Assembly (NCBI GenBank): GCA_023150055.1
Contig: JAKLLP010000167.1
Span: 1-5,339, forward strand
DNA: 5,339 nucleotides
Reading direction: 5' to 3'
Source: Gammaproteobacteria bacterium
GTDB taxonomy: Bacteria > Pseudomonadota > Gammaproteobacteria > Steroidobacterales > GCA-2729495
Shown here in pieces: positions 1 through 5,339 of the stretch (position 1 is its first letter; every line of letters begins with the position of its first letter). A program made the translations under genes and the position numbers. The notes under the pieces are model-generated. The model did not search any database, was not told where the DNA came from, and worked only from the letters and a program-made list of their open reading frames with translations.

Positions 1-259
1 TGGGGCGGCTGATGAGCGTGCGGCTGAGGATGTTGATCTGCTGGTCGACGTTGGGCTGCACAGCCAGCCCGGACATCAGCGGTTTAAGAATGGACTGGGT
101 GTCCACGTACACACGCGCCGAAGCCTCGTATCGGTCGGGCTGCAGGTAGACAGCCGCCGCAGCAATCGGACCAACGATCCACGCAGCGGCCAGGCCCCAC
201 CAGCGATAGAGCCACATGCCGCGGAGGATCACCGACAGCTGTCTCAATATATCTTCCAT
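1..259 (-). CDS. XrtA-type polysaccharide chain-length determinant (Wzz/GumC family), N-terminal fragment
   Basis: Only the first 86 codons are present; the gene runs off the left edge. Proteins of this family sit in the inner membrane and set the length of the exopolysaccharide made by a Wzx/Wzy-type pathway. The translation starts MEDILRQLSVILRGMWLYRW and has one hydrophobic segment at about residues 20-39. A periplasmic Wzz-type start follows (YEASARVYVDTQS at 44-56, then GLAVQPNVDQQI at 64-75 and SRTLISRP at 79-86). This wording is typical of the chain-length determinants of exosortase-A loci, recalled from family knowledge and not searched. The ATG at 257-259 is the natural start, because the conserved amphipathic MExxLRQL opening begins there. 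Its ribosome site is weak (only a GGA about 8 nt upstream), so it may depend on coupling to the export gene, which ends 61 bp upstream. An 8-G run and a hairpin lie in that gap. Missing parts: the coiled coil and the second membrane helix. Confidence 0.85.
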   Translation of the reverse strand, partial: MEDILRQLSVILRGMWLYRWWGLAAAWIVGPIAAAAVYLQPDRYEASARVYVDTQSILKPLMSGLAVQPNVDQQINILSRTLISRP

Positions 260-282
260 TGGGAGAATCCGAATGCAGCCCC

Positions 283-302
283 CCCCGGCCCTCAGACCGG
301 GG
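283..302 (-). other. Intercistronic GC hairpin with adjoining G8 tract
   Basis: In the gap between the export lipoprotein and the chain-length determinant, CCCCGG and CCGGGG form a perfect 6-bp stem with an 8-nt loop. On the minus strand the 3' arm merges with a run of eight G (279-286). No T run follows, so it is not a classic intrinsic terminator. It could stabilise the mRNA or tune expression between the two genes, but this is inference. Confidence 0.4.
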
Positions 303-320
303 AGGAAATAAAATGAACGC

Positions 321-926
321 TCAGAACCAGCTCTGAGGAATGATGAGCACGTCGCCCGGCTTCAGCTCGACGTTGGCCGAGACGTCGCCACGCTTGACGA
401 GGTCCTTGAGGCGCACCGAGTACTGCTTGTTGCCCTCGGAGGTCCGCATCAGGGTTGCCCGGTTGCCGTCGGCGAAGTCGGTGATGCCACCCACCGCGAT
501 CATCACGTCGAGCACCGACATCTTCTGGCGGTAGGGCAGCGTCTGCGGCCTGGCCGCCTCGCCGATCACGCGGATCTGCTGGGAGTAAGGCCCGACGAAG
601 CCCCCGACGATCACGGTCACGACCGGGTCGCGGATGTACTTGCCAAGCGCCTGCTCGATCTCGCGGGCGAGGGTCGTGGAATCACGACCGGCCGCCGGAA
701 GATCCTCGACCAGCGGCGCGGTGATCTTGCCGTCCGGCCGCACGGCGACCGACATCGACAGCTCCGGGTTGCGCCAGACCACGATGTTCACGCTATCGCC
801 AGGACCGATCAGATAGTTGTAGTCGGCATTATCAGCGGTTGCCGGAGCCGGCGGATAGGTCGTGGCACAGCCGGCCAGACCTGCCAGGGCACAGGCCAGC
901 AAGCCTGTCGTCAGAAAACGTTTCAT
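321..926 (-). CDS. XrtA-type exopolysaccharide export lipoprotein (short Wza/OPX family)
   Basis: A 201-residue outer-membrane polysaccharide export protein that passes nascent exopolysaccharide across the periplasm and outer membrane. The signal peptide ends in a lipobox LAGC (17-20), so Cys20 should be lipidated. A Poly_export domain follows (about 36-108) with the YLIGPGD motif at 38-44, then VRPDGKI at 62-68 and YIRDPVVTV at 97-105. One SLBB-type domain spans about 117-195 (IRVIGEAARPQ, then VLDVMIAVGGITDFA at 138-152). The chain ends in GDVLIIPQSWF. It is much shorter than Escherichia coli Wza (about 380 residues) and lacks the C-terminal amphipathic helix that forms Wza's outer-membrane pore. 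That is usual for the exosortase-associated subfamily and suggests another protein supplies the pore. The ATG at 924-926 has an AGGGGA ribosome site about 8 nt upstream. The gene is followed after 61 bp by the chain-length determinant, presumably in one operon. Confidence 0.9.
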   Translation of the reverse strand: MKRFLTTGLLACALAGLAGCATTYPPAPATADNADYNYLIGPGDSVNIVVWRNPELSMSVAVRPDGKITAPLVEDLPAAGRDSTTLAREIEQALGKYIRDPVVTVIVGGFVGPYSQQIRVIGEAARPQTLPYRQKMSVLDVMIAVGGITDFADGNRATLMRTSEGNKQYSVRLKDLVKRGDVSANVELKPGDVLIIPQSWF

Positions 927-980
927 AAGCTACTTCCCCTGATTGCGGCCGTATTTCAGCCTTTGAACGATAACATGCGG

Positions 981-986
981 ATATTA
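981..986 (-). promoter_or_regulatory. Possible -10 box for the exopolysaccharide export gene
   Basis: On the minus strand this reads TAATAT, a good match to the sigma-70 -10 consensus, and would give a leader of roughly 45-50 nt before the ATG at 926. The region where a -35 box should be (about 1004-1009) reads CCGGGC, which does not match, so the promoter would need an activator. I also looked for a sigma-54 GG-N10-GC element and found only one poor match (AGGCTGAAATACGGCC, about 950-965). Confidence 0.25.
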
Positions 987-1012
987 CGGCAGACGGTACA
1001 CGAGCCCGGAGA

Positions 1013-1049
1013 AAAACGTCACGCAACCCTGGAAAGGGTACATGACTTC
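1013..1049. promoter_or_regulatory. Dyad upstream of the exopolysaccharide operon
   Basis: ACCCT-GGAA-AGGGT (1026-1039) is a perfect inverted repeat with 5-bp arms. It is flanked by a second symmetric pair, GTCA at 1019-1022 and TGAC at 1043-1046. On the minus strand a T5 run follows shortly (1013-1017). It lies upstream of the possible -10 box of the export gene, so it could be an operator or activator site. It could also be a weak back-up terminator behind the strong one at 1065-1098. Nothing in the sequence decides between these. Confidence 0.3.
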
Positions 1050-1064
1050 GCCATGCAAAGACGT

Positions 1065-1098
1065 AAAAAATCTGCACCGGGCAAGGCCCGGCGCAGAT
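1065..1098 (-). terminator. Rho-independent terminator of the ABC ATPase / beta-barrel operon
   Basis: Arms 1070-1082 and 1086-1098 form a 13-bp stem with a single A/C mismatch and a 3-nt loop (AAG). On the minus strand the stem is followed directly by six T (1065-1070). It starts 22 bp after the stop codon of the beta-barrel gene. It has no T run on the plus-strand side, so it acts leftward only. It separates this operon from the exopolysaccharide genes further left. Confidence 0.9.
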
Positions 1099-1120
1099 GA
1101 TAGCCGATTGGCGAGCCCTT

Positions 1121-2410
1121 CTAGAAGGACCAGCGCGCCTCGGTATAGACCCTGTCCCGATCCGAATATCGACCGAACGCACCGGTGGCGTCGCCGCCGA
1201 ACACGTCTGCGCCGAACACGAGCCGCCAGTTCTTGCTCGCGGACCAGATCACCCGGGGCCGAAGCATGAAATCGGTGCGTTTCAGCATCGACACGTAGAG
1301 CACCTCGCCCTCCCAGGCCGTCGCAAGCTTGGTGTTCAGCAGGATGCTCGCCCCGTCCTCGACCCGATCGAGCCCGATTGCGGGGTTGTAGTCGAAGGTG
1401 CGGCGGCCGAAATACTGCAGGTTCACACGGCCGTCACGGAAGGCGGGGATGTCGACACCGAAGGCGTAGTCCATGGTGTTCTGCGCCACCAGCCCATCCG
1501 GATTCAGGACCGGGTTGAAGGTGTTGTACTTGCGCCCACGGGCATGCACCATCTCGCCCTTCAGCACGAACTCCCCGAAGTCCTTGGCCATCGTTCCGCC
1601 GATCTGGGTGATGCGGTCGTGACGCGGCTCGAACTCGTTGCCGATCTGGTAGAAGGTCTGGGCGACGTCGAGGCTGCGGTAGTAGAAGCCGGACACATCC
1701 CAGCCGCCGACCAGCCGGGACAGGCGGGCACCCCAGTTGCCGTTGCCGAGGGTGTTGTCGGGCTTGACCTCGCCTCGCATCCGCGTGCCCTGGGGCAAGG
1801 GCAGCGGGTAGAACTCGGCGCCGGGCTTGCCGATCCGGTCGTAGCTGGGCACCGGGATCCAGACCAGTTCGGCATGCGTGTCGCCGAAATAGTACTCGGC
1901 CCGCGCAGCCCACTGGGGAATCCGCAGCTGCTCGAACTCCGGCAGGTAGAAGGTTCGCAGATCGCGGGCAGAGACAACGTCGGCAAAGAAGAGGCCGACC
2001 ATCTCGCCCCACACGATGTGCTGGCGGCCGAGCCGGATGTCCACGTCGCCGGCGGAGAAGTCGAGGTAGGTCTCGCGCAGGTCGAACTGGTACTGCTGGT
2101 CACGACGCACCGCGTCCGGGTAGAAACCCGAGTCGATGGCGAACACCGCATCGGCGTCGGCACGGCCGGAGATCTTCCACTTCACCCCCTGGCTGCCGCC
2201 CTGGGCGGTGAGCTCGGCCCGGGCCCGGGCCATGGACCAGTGCTCGGGACGCGCGTAGGTGCGCGCCACGTCGAATTGCAGGATCCCGGTGGTCCTGGCG
2301 CCCTCTTCTGCCGGCTCGTCGAGCGCAAGCTCGTCGTCGGCCGCCTGGGCCGACGCAATGCACAGCACCATCGAACACGCCGCTGCGCTGCGGCGAAAAA
2401 TATGGGTCAT
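1121..2410 (-). CDS. Outer-membrane beta-barrel protein, DUF1302-like
   Basis: A 429-residue secreted protein. The signal peptide is residues 1-23, with cleavage after AQA. The mature part has many alternating hydrophobic and polar strands, and the chain ends in EARWSF. A terminal phenylalanine is the usual signal for outer-membrane barrel assembly. A conserved-looking block at 125-152 (IRLGRQHIVWGE, then DVVSARDLR) and the end (GAFGRYSDRDRVY) resemble DUF1302-type barrels, which often sit beside lipid-exporting RND or ABC systems with LolA-like periplasmic partners. This is family memory, not a search. The start is ATG at 2408-2410: it opens the signal peptide and has GGAG 8 nt upstream. The frame stays open up to 2515, but that extension would bury the signal peptide and overlap the ATPase gene. 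The gene lies 41 bp after the ATPase gene and is closed by the terminator at 1065-1098. The cargo is unknown; it could be a porin for an unrelated solute. Confidence 0.75.
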   Translation of the reverse strand: MTHIFRRSAAACSMVLCIASAQAADDELALDEPAEEGARTTGILQFDVARTYARPEHWSMARARAELTAQGGSQGVKWKISGRADADAVFAIDSGFYPDAVRRDQQYQFDLRETYLDFSAGDVDIRLGRQHIVWGEMVGLFFADVVSARDLRTFYLPEFEQLRIPQWAARAEYYFGDTHAELVWIPVPSYDRIGKPGAEFYPLPLPQGTRMRGEVKPDNTLGNGNWGARLSRLVGGWDVSGFYYRSLDVAQTFYQIGNEFEPRHDRITQIGGTMAKDFGEFVLKGEMVHARGRKYNTFNPVLNPDGLVAQNTMDYAFGVDIPAFRDGRVNLQYFGRRTFDYNPAIGLDRVEDGASILLNTKLATAWEGEVLYVSMLKRTDFMLRPRVIWSASKNWRLVFGADVFGGDATGAFGRYSDRDRVYTEARWSF

Positions 2411-2451
2411 CAGTCTTACTCCAGCGTTTTCTTGGTGTTTCGCGGAGGCCG

Positions 2452-3210
2452 TCAGGCCTCGGGGTTGATTTCCGGCCCCTCTTCGCCCTTGCTCTGGTCG
2501 TGGACGAACTTCCATGTGCCATCGGGGAGCTTGAGCCCGAGCTTCATGATCCGCCCGTCTTCCATCCGGACCTGGGTGTCGGCGCGCTCCATCACGCGCC
2601 GGTCATGGGTGGAAAAGACGAAGGTCGTGCCACGCTCGACGTTGATCTTCTGCATCAGGTCGAGAATCCCCGCGCCGGTCTTGCGGTCGAGGTTGGCGGT
2701 GGGCTCGTCGGCGAGCACGACCCGGGAGTTGGTGACGAGGGCCCGTGCAATCGCGACCCGCTGGCGCTGCCCCCCGGAGAGCTGATTCGGCCGGTGGCTG
2801 GCATACTTGCTGAGCCCGACGATGCCGAGGTAGGTGCGGACCCGCTCCCGCCGCTCGTCGCGGCTGATCTCGGGCATCTGCAGCAGCGGGTACTCGACGT
2901 TCTCCTCGGCCGACAGCACAGGGAGCAGGTTGAAGGTCTGGAACACGAAGCCGATTGTCCGGGCGCGGATCTCGGCGAGTTCGTCGGGCGCCTGCCCGGA
3001 GACATCCCGGCCGTCGATGATCACCTGGCCCTTGCTAGGCGTATCAATGCACCCCATGATGTTCAGGAGGGTGGACTTGCCGCTTCCGGACGACCCCGCG
3101 ATCGCCATGAAACGGCCCTCCTCGACCTTCAGATTGACGTGCTTGAGTGCGAGGACATTTTGATCACCGAGACGGTAGAGCTTGCTAACGTCCCTGATCT
3201 CTATGATCAT
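2452..3210 (-). CDS. LolD/MacB-type ABC transporter ATP-binding protein
   Basis: A cytoplasmic ATPase that would power an FtsX-type permease of the LolCDE/MacB group. Numbered from the ATG at 3210 (252 residues), all ABC motifs are intact: Walker A GSSGSGKST (39-47), Q-loop FQTFNLLP (Gln91), signature LSGGQ (144-148), Walker B VVLADEP (Asp168, Glu169), D-loop NLD (173-175) and switch His202. The tail after residue 222 is about 30 residues long, charged, and contains LPDGTWKF, which is longer than most LolD proteins. The start is uncertain. The ATG at 3210 gives the family's usual opening (MIIEIRDVSKLY) but has no Shine-Dalgarno, only an A-rich run. The in-frame ATG at 3252 adds 14 residues with AT-rich codons unlike the rest of the gene, although GGTGAGG lies just before it. 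The gene heads a leftward operon with the beta-barrel gene and diverges from the LolA-like gene. No permease gene is present in the window. Confidence 0.88.
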   Translation of the reverse strand: MIIEIRDVSKLYRLGDQNVLALKHVNLKVEEGRFMAIAGSSGSGKSTLLNIMGCIDTPSKGQVIIDGRDVSGQAPDELAEIRARTIGFVFQTFNLLPVLSAEENVEYPLLQMPEISRDERRERVRTYLGIVGLSKYASHRPNQLSGGQRQRVAIARALVTNSRVVLADEPTANLDRKTGAGILDLMQKINVERGTTFVFSTHDRRVMERADTQVRMEDGRIMKLGLKLPDGTWKFVHDQSKGEEGPEINPEA

Positions 3211-3294
3211 TTTTTTTGATTCGCCGACAGCGCCATCGTTGGTAATTGGCATCGCCTCACCGATCTATGTTATTTGCGTCCAAAGGATAACACC
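3211..3294. promoter_or_regulatory. Divergent intergenic region between the ATPase and LolA-like genes
   Basis: These 84 bp should hold both outward promoters. I see AT-richer patches (TATGTTATTT at 3266-3275, reading TAACAT on the minus strand) that could serve as -10 boxes. No -35 hexamer is well spaced: TTGGCA at 3246-3251 leaves only 14 bp to TATGTT. The T run at 3210-3217 abuts the preferred ATPase start. If the ATPase begins at 3252, only 42 bp remain and the promoters must overlap. Confidence 0.4.
3283..3287 (+). promoter_or_regulatory. Ribosome binding site that fixes the LolA-like start
   Basis: AAGGA stands 7 nt before the ATG at 3295. It selects this start over the in-frame TTG at 3274, which would put seven extra residues ahead of the signal peptide and has no such site. 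Confidence 0.7.
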
Positions 3295-4083
3295 ATGAGC
3301 CTAAAAATTTCCCTTTCGCGCCGCCGAGCCGGCTGCTTCGTTACCCTGTTTGCCGCAATGACACTGTTGACGGGGGGCGCCAGCCTCGCCGCGGACGACC
3401 CCGAGCTGGCGCACAGCATCGTGGCCAAGGCCGACGAGATCCGCTTCCCGGCCGACGGCTTCCAGGTGATCATCGACATCGTCTCCACCAGCCCCGGCGA
3501 AGACCCCGACGAGCGCAAGTACAAGGTGCTTTCCAAGGGCAACCAGAACACCATCGTCCAGACCCTCGAACCCGCCGCAGACCGGGGCCAGGCGCTGCTG
3601 ATGCGGGGCCGCGACCTGTGGGTCTTCATGCCCAACATCTCGCAGCCCGTGCGCCTTTCGCTCGCCCAGCGCCTGACCGGCCAGGTCGCCAACGGCGACC
3701 TCGCACGGGCCAGCTTCTCGGGGGACTATGAACCGAAGATCCTGCGCACCGACACCGTCGACGGCGAGAAGATGCACGTACTGGAGCTCACCGCCGTGGA
3801 CCGGGGCGTCACCTACGGCAAGGTGCTGTACTGGGTGCGCCAGTCGAACAACTGGCCGCACAAGGCAGAGTTCTACTCACTTTCGGATCGCCTGCTGAAG
3901 GTGTGCCGCTACGAGAAGTTCCAGAGCCTGGGCGGCCGCATCCGCCCGACGCAGCTGGTCATGGAAGACGCGCTGCGCAAGGGCGACGTGTCGACCCTCC
4001 GCTACTCGCAGATGAGCGCCAAGGATCTCCCCGACCGGGTGTTCACCAAGCAGTACATGGACAAGCTCAACCGCGTCGACTGA
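3295..4083 (+). CDS. Periplasmic LolA-like 'outer membrane lipoprotein-sorting protein' (PF17131 type)
   Basis: A 262-residue exported protein with a LolA/LolB-like fold expected from its family. The signal peptide has SLSRRR, a hydrophobic core (about 13-27) and likely cleavage after SLA (residue 32). There is no lipobox, so the mature protein should be soluble in the periplasm. The family pattern is clear: GQALLMRGRDLWVFMPN (98-114), then PVRLSLAQRLTGQVANGDLA (118-137) and FSGDYEP (141-147). Family members are thought to carry a hydrophobic ligand between membranes, but despite the name most are not proven to handle lipoproteins. The gene stands alone on the plus strand, divergent from the LolD-type ATPase, and its stop is 11 bp from the convergent HugZ-like gene. 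With the ATPase and the outer-membrane barrel it suggests an inner-to-outer membrane route for a lipid-like cargo. It is distinct from true LolA, which is shorter (about 180 mature residues). Confidence 0.85.
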   Translation: MSLKISLSRRRAGCFVTLFAAMTLLTGGASLAADDPELAHSIVAKADEIRFPADGFQVIIDIVSTSPGEDPDERKYKVLSKGNQNTIVQTLEPAADRGQALLMRGRDLWVFMPNISQPVRLSLAQRLTGQVANGDLARASFSGDYEPKILRTDTVDGEKMHVLELTAVDRGVTYGKVLYWVRQSNNWPHKAEFYSLSDRLLKVCRYEKFQSLGGRIRPTQLVMEDALRKGDVSTLRYSQMSAKDLPDRVFTKQYMDKLNRVD

Positions 4084-4094
4084 GCAACCGCCGA

Positions 4095-4772
4095 TCAGGC
4101 CGAAGGCACACCCGGGTCGGGCGGCGCAGCAAGTGCCCGGCTCAGGGTGTCGGCGGCCAGCGCAAGCAGCCTGTCGGGGTCAGGCCCGGGCGGCGAAAGC
4201 GCGAGCCGCCGGAACACCCCGCAAATCCGCACGTCCAGCCCCTCGAAATCCAGCCCGAGCACGCTCACGCCGCTGGGCGCGAGCCTACCCAGCGCATCCA
4301 CCAGCCCGGCTTCGGTGCGGGCATCGAGCTGCAGTGGCGGCGGACACGCAGCCACCCAGCCCATCCGCCCGAACCCACCGATGAAGCGCGCCTTGTCGGG
4401 CTCCATACGGAAGAAACGGAAGTCCCCGAGCGCGAGGTCGCCGGCAGCCTCGGGCTGGTAGCGCAGATAACGGGCCTGCACCTCTTCGCAAAGCGTCACG
4501 GGCAGCACCCTGCCGAGCAGCGTGACCCGCGCCTGGTCGAGACGCCCGCCCTCCCCTTCGAACACCAGCAGGCTGGCGCGCGGGTCGGCCAGCAGGTTGC
4601 GGGTATGTTCCGCCAGCCCGCTGATCAGGAACAGCGGCCGGCAGGCCCCGTCGAGCGCATAGGGCAGGCTGCTCGTGAACGGGTAGCCCGCGACGCTGGC
4701 AGATTGGGTACCCAGGGCCCCGGCCGACCCCAGGCGAAGCAGCCGGCGGACCTCGGAATAGTCGACCTTCAC
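4095..4772 (-). CDS. HugZ-like pyridoxamine 5'-phosphate oxidase-fold protein
   Basis: A 225-residue cytoplasmic protein of the split-barrel flavin/haem-binding superfamily. The N-terminal barrel (about 1-140) carries the recognisable blocks GYPFTSSLPYAL (29-40), LISGLAEHTRNLLADPRASL (49-68), GDFRFFRME (116-124) and ARFIGGFGRMGW (128-139). The C-terminal part (about 150-225) matches the place of DUF2470 in size and in VLGLDFEGLDVRI, but the usual MNxDH-like motif is absent. HugZ of Helicobacter degrades haem and uses a C-terminal histidine as ligand. Haem degradation should not be assumed here, and the general label 'pyridoxamine 5'-phosphate oxidase family' is safer. The start is GTG at 4770-4772, with AAGGGG 6 nt upstream, and it begins the conserved N-terminal helix. 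It lies 22 bp after rlmB and is probably co-transcribed with it. Confidence 0.85.
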   Translation of the reverse strand: MKVDYSEVRRLLRLGSAGALGTQSASVAGYPFTSSLPYALDGACRPLFLISGLAEHTRNLLADPRASLLVFEGEGGRLDQARVTLLGRVLPVTLCEEVQARYLRYQPEAAGDLALGDFRFFRMEPDKARFIGGFGRMGWVAACPPPLQLDARTEAGLVDALGRLAPSGVSVLGLDFEGLDVRICGVFRRLALSPPGPDPDRLLALAADTLSRALAAPPDPGVPSA

Positions 4773-4794
4773 CCGGAGCCCCTTGTCACGCCCC

Positions 4795-5339
4795 TCAGCC
4801 GGCGCGCTGCCGGCGTGCCTCGAACAGGCACAGGCCGCTGGCCACCGAGACGTTCAGGCTCTCGACGGTGCCATACATCGGGATGCGGACGAGTTCGTCG
4901 CAGGTCTCGCGGGTAAGCCTGCGCAGCCCGTCACCCTCGGCGCCCAGAACCCAGGCGATCGAGCCTTTCTGGTCTACGGTGTAGATGGATTTCTCGGCCT
5001 CGCCCGCCGCACCCAGCACCCACACGCCGGCCTCCTGCATCTCGCGCAGCGCCCGCGCGAGGTTGGTGACGGTGATGTAGGGCACGGTATCGGCCGCCCC
5101 GCTCGCCACCTTCACCGCGGTGGCGTTGAGGCCCACGGCCTTGTCCTTGGGGGCGATGACGGCGTGGGCGCCGGCCGCGTCGGCCACCCGCAGGCAGGCG
5201 CCGAGGTTGTGGGGATCCTGGATGCCGTCGAGCACCAGGAAGAGCGCCGGCTCGTCGAGGCCGTCGAGCACGTCGCCCAGCTTGAGCTCCTTGCGGCGCC
5301 CGTCGATGCGGGCCACGACGCCCTGGTGGCGGCGCGTGC
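4795..5339 (-). CDS. rlmB: 23S rRNA (guanosine-2251-2'-O)-methyltransferase RlmB, C-terminal part
   Basis: The last 180 residues of a SpoU/TrmH-family (SPOUT) enzyme that methylates the 2'-OH of G2251 in the peptidyl-transferase P loop of 23S rRNA, using S-adenosylmethionine. The 5' end lies beyond the right edge. The family is about 245-250 residues, so roughly 65-70 are missing, mostly the small N-terminal RNA-binding domain. The frame stays open to the edge through [10 protein letters not shown], a known RlmB stretch, so the GTG at 5316 is not the start. All three SPOUT motifs are present: [16 protein letters not shown] (motif 1, with the catalytic Asn and Arg), [10 protein letters not shown] (motif 2) and [17 protein letters not shown] (motif 3, deep trefoil knot). 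The ending FEARRQRAG is close to E. coli RlmB. The gene is often next to rnr (RNase R), which would lie upstream outside the window. Confidence 0.95.
   Translation of the reverse strand, partial: TRRHQGVVARIDGRRKELKLGDVLDGLDEPALFLVLDGIQDPHNLGACLRVADAAGAHAVIAPKDKAVGLNATAVKVASGAADTVPYITVTNLARALREMQEAGVWVLGAAGEAEKSIYTVDQKGSIAWVLGAEGDGLRRLTRETCDELVRIPMYGTVESLNVSVASGLCLFEARRQRAG

Noticed and set aside
302..338. A strong GGGGAGGAAATAAAATG start signal on the plus strand
   Set aside because: The frame it opens has seven codons before a stop and overlaps the end of the export gene antisense. The match is probably chance in the gap.
832..1182. A 116-codon minus-strand frame across the gap between the barrel and export genes
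   Set aside because: It runs through the strong terminator and overlaps the export gene in another frame. It has no family features.
2411..2515. N-terminal extension of the beta-barrel gene to 2515
   Set aside because: The added 35 residues would precede a normal signal peptide and overlap the end of the ATPase gene. The ATG at 2410 has a proper GGAG site.
1097..2785. A 562-codon open frame on the plus strand
   Set aside because: It lies antisense to the barrel and ATPase genes and spans both plus their gap. Its composition is that of a GC-rich mirror frame, with no recognisable domain and no good ribosome site. The minus-strand proteins show clear family motifs.
3239..3276. Sigma-70 promoter for the LolA-like gene (TTGGTA or TTGGCA with TATGTT)
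   Set aside because: The spacers are 21 and 14 bp, too far from 17 to call a promoter. It is kept only as a general regulatory region.
3903..4916. A 337-codon open frame on the plus strand
   Set aside because: It starts inside the LolA-like gene in another frame and crosses the HugZ-like and rlmB genes antisense. It is rich in Arg, Pro, Gly and Ala, as expected of a shadow frame.

Overview
The window looks like the chromosome of a GC-rich betaproteobacterium, most likely of the Rhodocyclales (Azoarcus/Thauera/Zoogloea type). This is inferred from GC-rich third codon positions, an exosortase-A (XrtA/PEP-CTERM) type exopolysaccharide locus at the left edge, and RlmB and HugZ-like proteins of proteobacterial type at the right. 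No database search was possible, so the genus is a guess.

Left part (1-926, minus strand): the start of an XrtA-type polysaccharide chain-length determinant, running off the left edge, preceded by a short Wza-like export lipoprotein. The pair appears to be the front of an exopolysaccharide operon reading leftward. Its upstream region (927-1064) holds a dyad and a possible -10 box. A strong intrinsic terminator (1065-1098) separates it from the next operon.

Centre (1121-4083): an envelope-transport module in two divergent units. Leftward lies a LolD/MacB-type ABC ATPase followed after 41 bp by an outer-membrane beta-barrel protein resembling the DUF1302 group. Rightward lies a single gene for a periplasmic LolA-like 'outer membrane lipoprotein-sorting protein'. 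Together they suggest movement of a lipid, lipoprotein or other hydrophobic cargo from inner membrane to outer membrane. No permease for the ATPase is encoded in the window, and the ATPase operon is closed by the terminator, so the membrane subunit must lie elsewhere or be borrowed. This is the most interesting point here.

Right part (4095-5339, minus strand): rlmB (23S rRNA Gm2251 methyltransferase, cut by the right edge) and, 22 bp downstream, a HugZ-like split-barrel protein. These look like ordinary core genes. Their 3' end meets the LolA-like gene tail to tail with 11 bp between, and no terminator is visible there.

I saw no tRNA, rRNA, CRISPR array, insertion sequence or phage gene. Every stretch of 300 bp or more is covered by a gene.
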